A DNA stretch of 6,877 bases from an uncultured Olsenella sp. (GTDB lineage Bacteria; Actinomycetota; Coriobacteriia; Coriobacteriales; Atopobiaceae), in assembly GCA_959598545.1 (NCBI GenBank), contig CAUGFC010000091.1, forward strand, positions 1 through 6,877. The letters are read 5' to 3'. This document shows, piece by piece, positions 5,791 to 6,877 of the stretch; within the stretch, counting starts at the first letter, position 1; every line of letters begins with the position of its first letter. Below the pieces are notes generated by a model that saw only the letters and a list, made by a program, of their open reading frames with translations, did not search any database and was not told the DNA's origin. The translations under genes and the position numbers were made by a program.

Positions 5791-6877
5791 CCTCCAGCTT
5801 CTCGGTGAGCTCCAGCCACTCCTGCTCGAGGGCGGGCACCTTCTTGGAGAGCGCGGCATACTCGGTCATGCACTCGTCAAAGCGCTTGGCATCGTTGTAG
5901 AGCTCCTGGTCGGCCATCATCGTCTCGAGCTCGGAGAGGCGTGTCTGCGCGGGCTCCAGGGCCGCCTCGACCTCCCTGAGGCGGGTCCGCTCGGCCCTGA
6001 GCGCACGGTTGCGGCGGTTGCGCTCCTCCGCCTCGGCACGCCGCTGCTCGCGCGTCTTGACGTTGCGGCCGCCAGTGGGCTCGGGGACGGCCTTCGCCGC
6101 CGCGGGCACGGGGGCCTCGGCAGCCTCCTCCGCGGCGCGCGCCTCGAGTTCGGCGCGCTTGAAGAGGAAGTAGTCGTAGTCGCCCTCGTAGACGGTCACC
6201 TTGTGGTCGCGCACGTCGACGACCTTGTTGGCAACGGCGCGCACAAGGTGCTCGTCGTGGGAGATGAGGACGATCGTGCCCTTGAAGTCCACGAGCGCGC
6301 GCTCCAGCACGTCGACGGAGTCGATGTCGAGGTGGTTGGTCGGCTCGTCGAGCAGAAGCAGCGGGTCCGGCGCGACGAGCATCTTCGCGAGCGCCAGACG
6401 CGCCCGCTCGCCGCCGGAGAGCACGCCGACGCGCTTCTCGACATCGTCTCCATGGAAGAGGAAGGCGCCGAGCAGGCGGCGCTCCTCCGAGGTGGTCCAT
6501 CCGGCCGCCACCGAGTCCATCTCGGCGAGCACGGTGTTGGCCTCGTTGAGCTGCTCGAGCTGGTGCTGGGCGTAGTACGCCTTCGTCACGTTCTTGCCGA
6601 GCCCCACCGTGCCCTCGTCAGGGGCGAGAAGCCCGTTGATGAGCTTCATGAGCGTGGACTTGCCGGCGCCGTTGGGGCCGGTCAGCGCCACATGGTCGCC
6701 GCGGTAGAGCTTGAGGTCGACGCCAGAGTACACGTGGTTCTCGCCGAAGGACTTGGCCACGCCCTCGAGGCTCACGACCTCGTCGCCGGTGCGCGGCGGC
6801 TCGGGAAACGAGAAGCGCACCCTCTTGGTGCCCTCGGGCAGGATCACGAGCTCGCTCTTGATCTGCTCGATCTTCTT
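5774..6877 (-). CDS. ABC-F family ATPase, C-terminal part (5' end beyond the window)
   Basis: The visible 367 residues are the end of the inter-domain linker, the whole second ATP-binding cassette and a C-terminal coiled-coil extension. The reading frame is open to the window edge, so the start and first cassette lie outside; the GTG at 6847 is not taken as a start because linker-like residues precede it. Counting from the edge, the Walker A motif GPNGAGKST is at about 67-75, the Q-loop near YYAQHQ at about 101-106, the ABC signature LSGGE at 153-157, Walker B LLLLDEP followed by TNHLD at 173-184, and the H-switch ISHD around 207. After an Ala/Pro/Glu-rich spacer (about 235-260), a charged region (about 265-360) looks coiled-coil. 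There are no membrane segments. ABC-F proteins are soluble and many act on the ribosome to relieve stalling or protect it from antibiotics. The C-terminal coiled coil points to the Uup/YdiF-type branch, but the exact subfamily cannot be fixed without the first half. The stop overlaps the start region of the next gene. Confidence 0.93.
   Translation of the reverse strand, partial: KKIEQIKSELVILPEGTKRVRFSFPEPPRTGDEVVSLEGVAKSFGENHVYSGVDLKLYRGDHVALTGPNGAGKSTLMKLINGLLAPDEGTVGLGKNVTKAYYAQHQLEQLNEANTVLAEMDSVAAGWTTSEERRLLGAFLFHGDDVEKRVGVLSGGERARLALAKMLVAPDPLLLLDEPTNHLDIDSVDVLERALVDFKGTIVLISHDEHLVRAVANKVVDVRDHKVTVYEGDYDYFLFKRAELEARAAEEAAEAPVPAAAKAVPEPTGGRNVKTREQRRAEAEERNRRNRALRAERTRLREVEAALEPAQTRLSELETMMADQELYNDAKRFDECMTEYAALSKKVPALEQEWLELTEKLEDAARV

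Noticed and set aside
4786..5808. Plus-strand open frame of 340 residues
   Set aside because: Antisense to the site-2 protease and the small membrane gene; the Glu/Arg/Asp-rich product resembles no family.
1..6877. Mobile element, CRISPR array, toxin-antitoxin or defence system
   Set aside because: No transposase, integrase, spaced direct repeats or defence domains are visible, and the composition is even across a tightly packed housekeeping run.

Overview
The window is one dense stretch of a GC-rich bacterial chromosome with every recognisable gene on the minus strand, so it is read from right to left. The strong G/C bias at third codon positions, the GTG starts, the MEP-pathway IspH and the scpA-scpB-rluB-cmk order suggest a GC-rich Gram-positive, most likely an actinomycete-phylum organism. 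The continuation cmk-plsC-ispH is an arrangement otherwise familiar from Clostridia, and mainstream Actinobacteria usually have cmk followed by der. I therefore lean towards the Coriobacteriia (Olsenella/Atopobium/Collinsella-like), but this is inference from gene order and composition.

Layout in transcription order: (1) the C-terminal part of an ABC-F ATPase, cut by the right edge (6877-5774); (2) a small three-helix membrane protein of unknown function (5790-5491); (3) a compact site-2 protease-type membrane metalloprotease (5487-4789); (4) scpA (4787-3912) and (5) scpB (3908-3222), the kleisin and its partner in the SMC condensin; (6) an RsuA/RluB-type rRNA pseudouridine synthase (3229-2393); (7) cmk, cytidylate kinase (2409-1699); (8) a PlsC-type acyltransferase (1702-983); (9) ispH (981-139). 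A 134-base intergenic stretch follows. It holds a weak terminator-like hairpin, an AT-rich patch, a second hairpin and a near-perfect Shine-Dalgarno sequence leading to an ATG at the very left edge, so a further minus-strand gene probably starts there.

Adjacent genes either overlap (4 to 17 bases) or are separated by 1 to 3 bases, and no internal gap could hold a promoter. The nine genes are therefore almost certainly one translationally coupled operon whose promoter lies beyond the right edge. The products are housekeeping: chromosome organisation (ScpAB), ribosome modification (RluB family, and ABC-F by family), CTP/dCTP precursor supply (Cmk), phosphatidic acid synthesis (PlsC) and isoprenoid precursor synthesis (IspH), plus two membrane proteins. 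I find no mobile element, CRISPR array, RNA gene or defence system. The parts least explained by known families are the small membrane protein and the leader at the left edge, whose short complementary segments could compete for pairing around the Shine-Dalgarno sequence.
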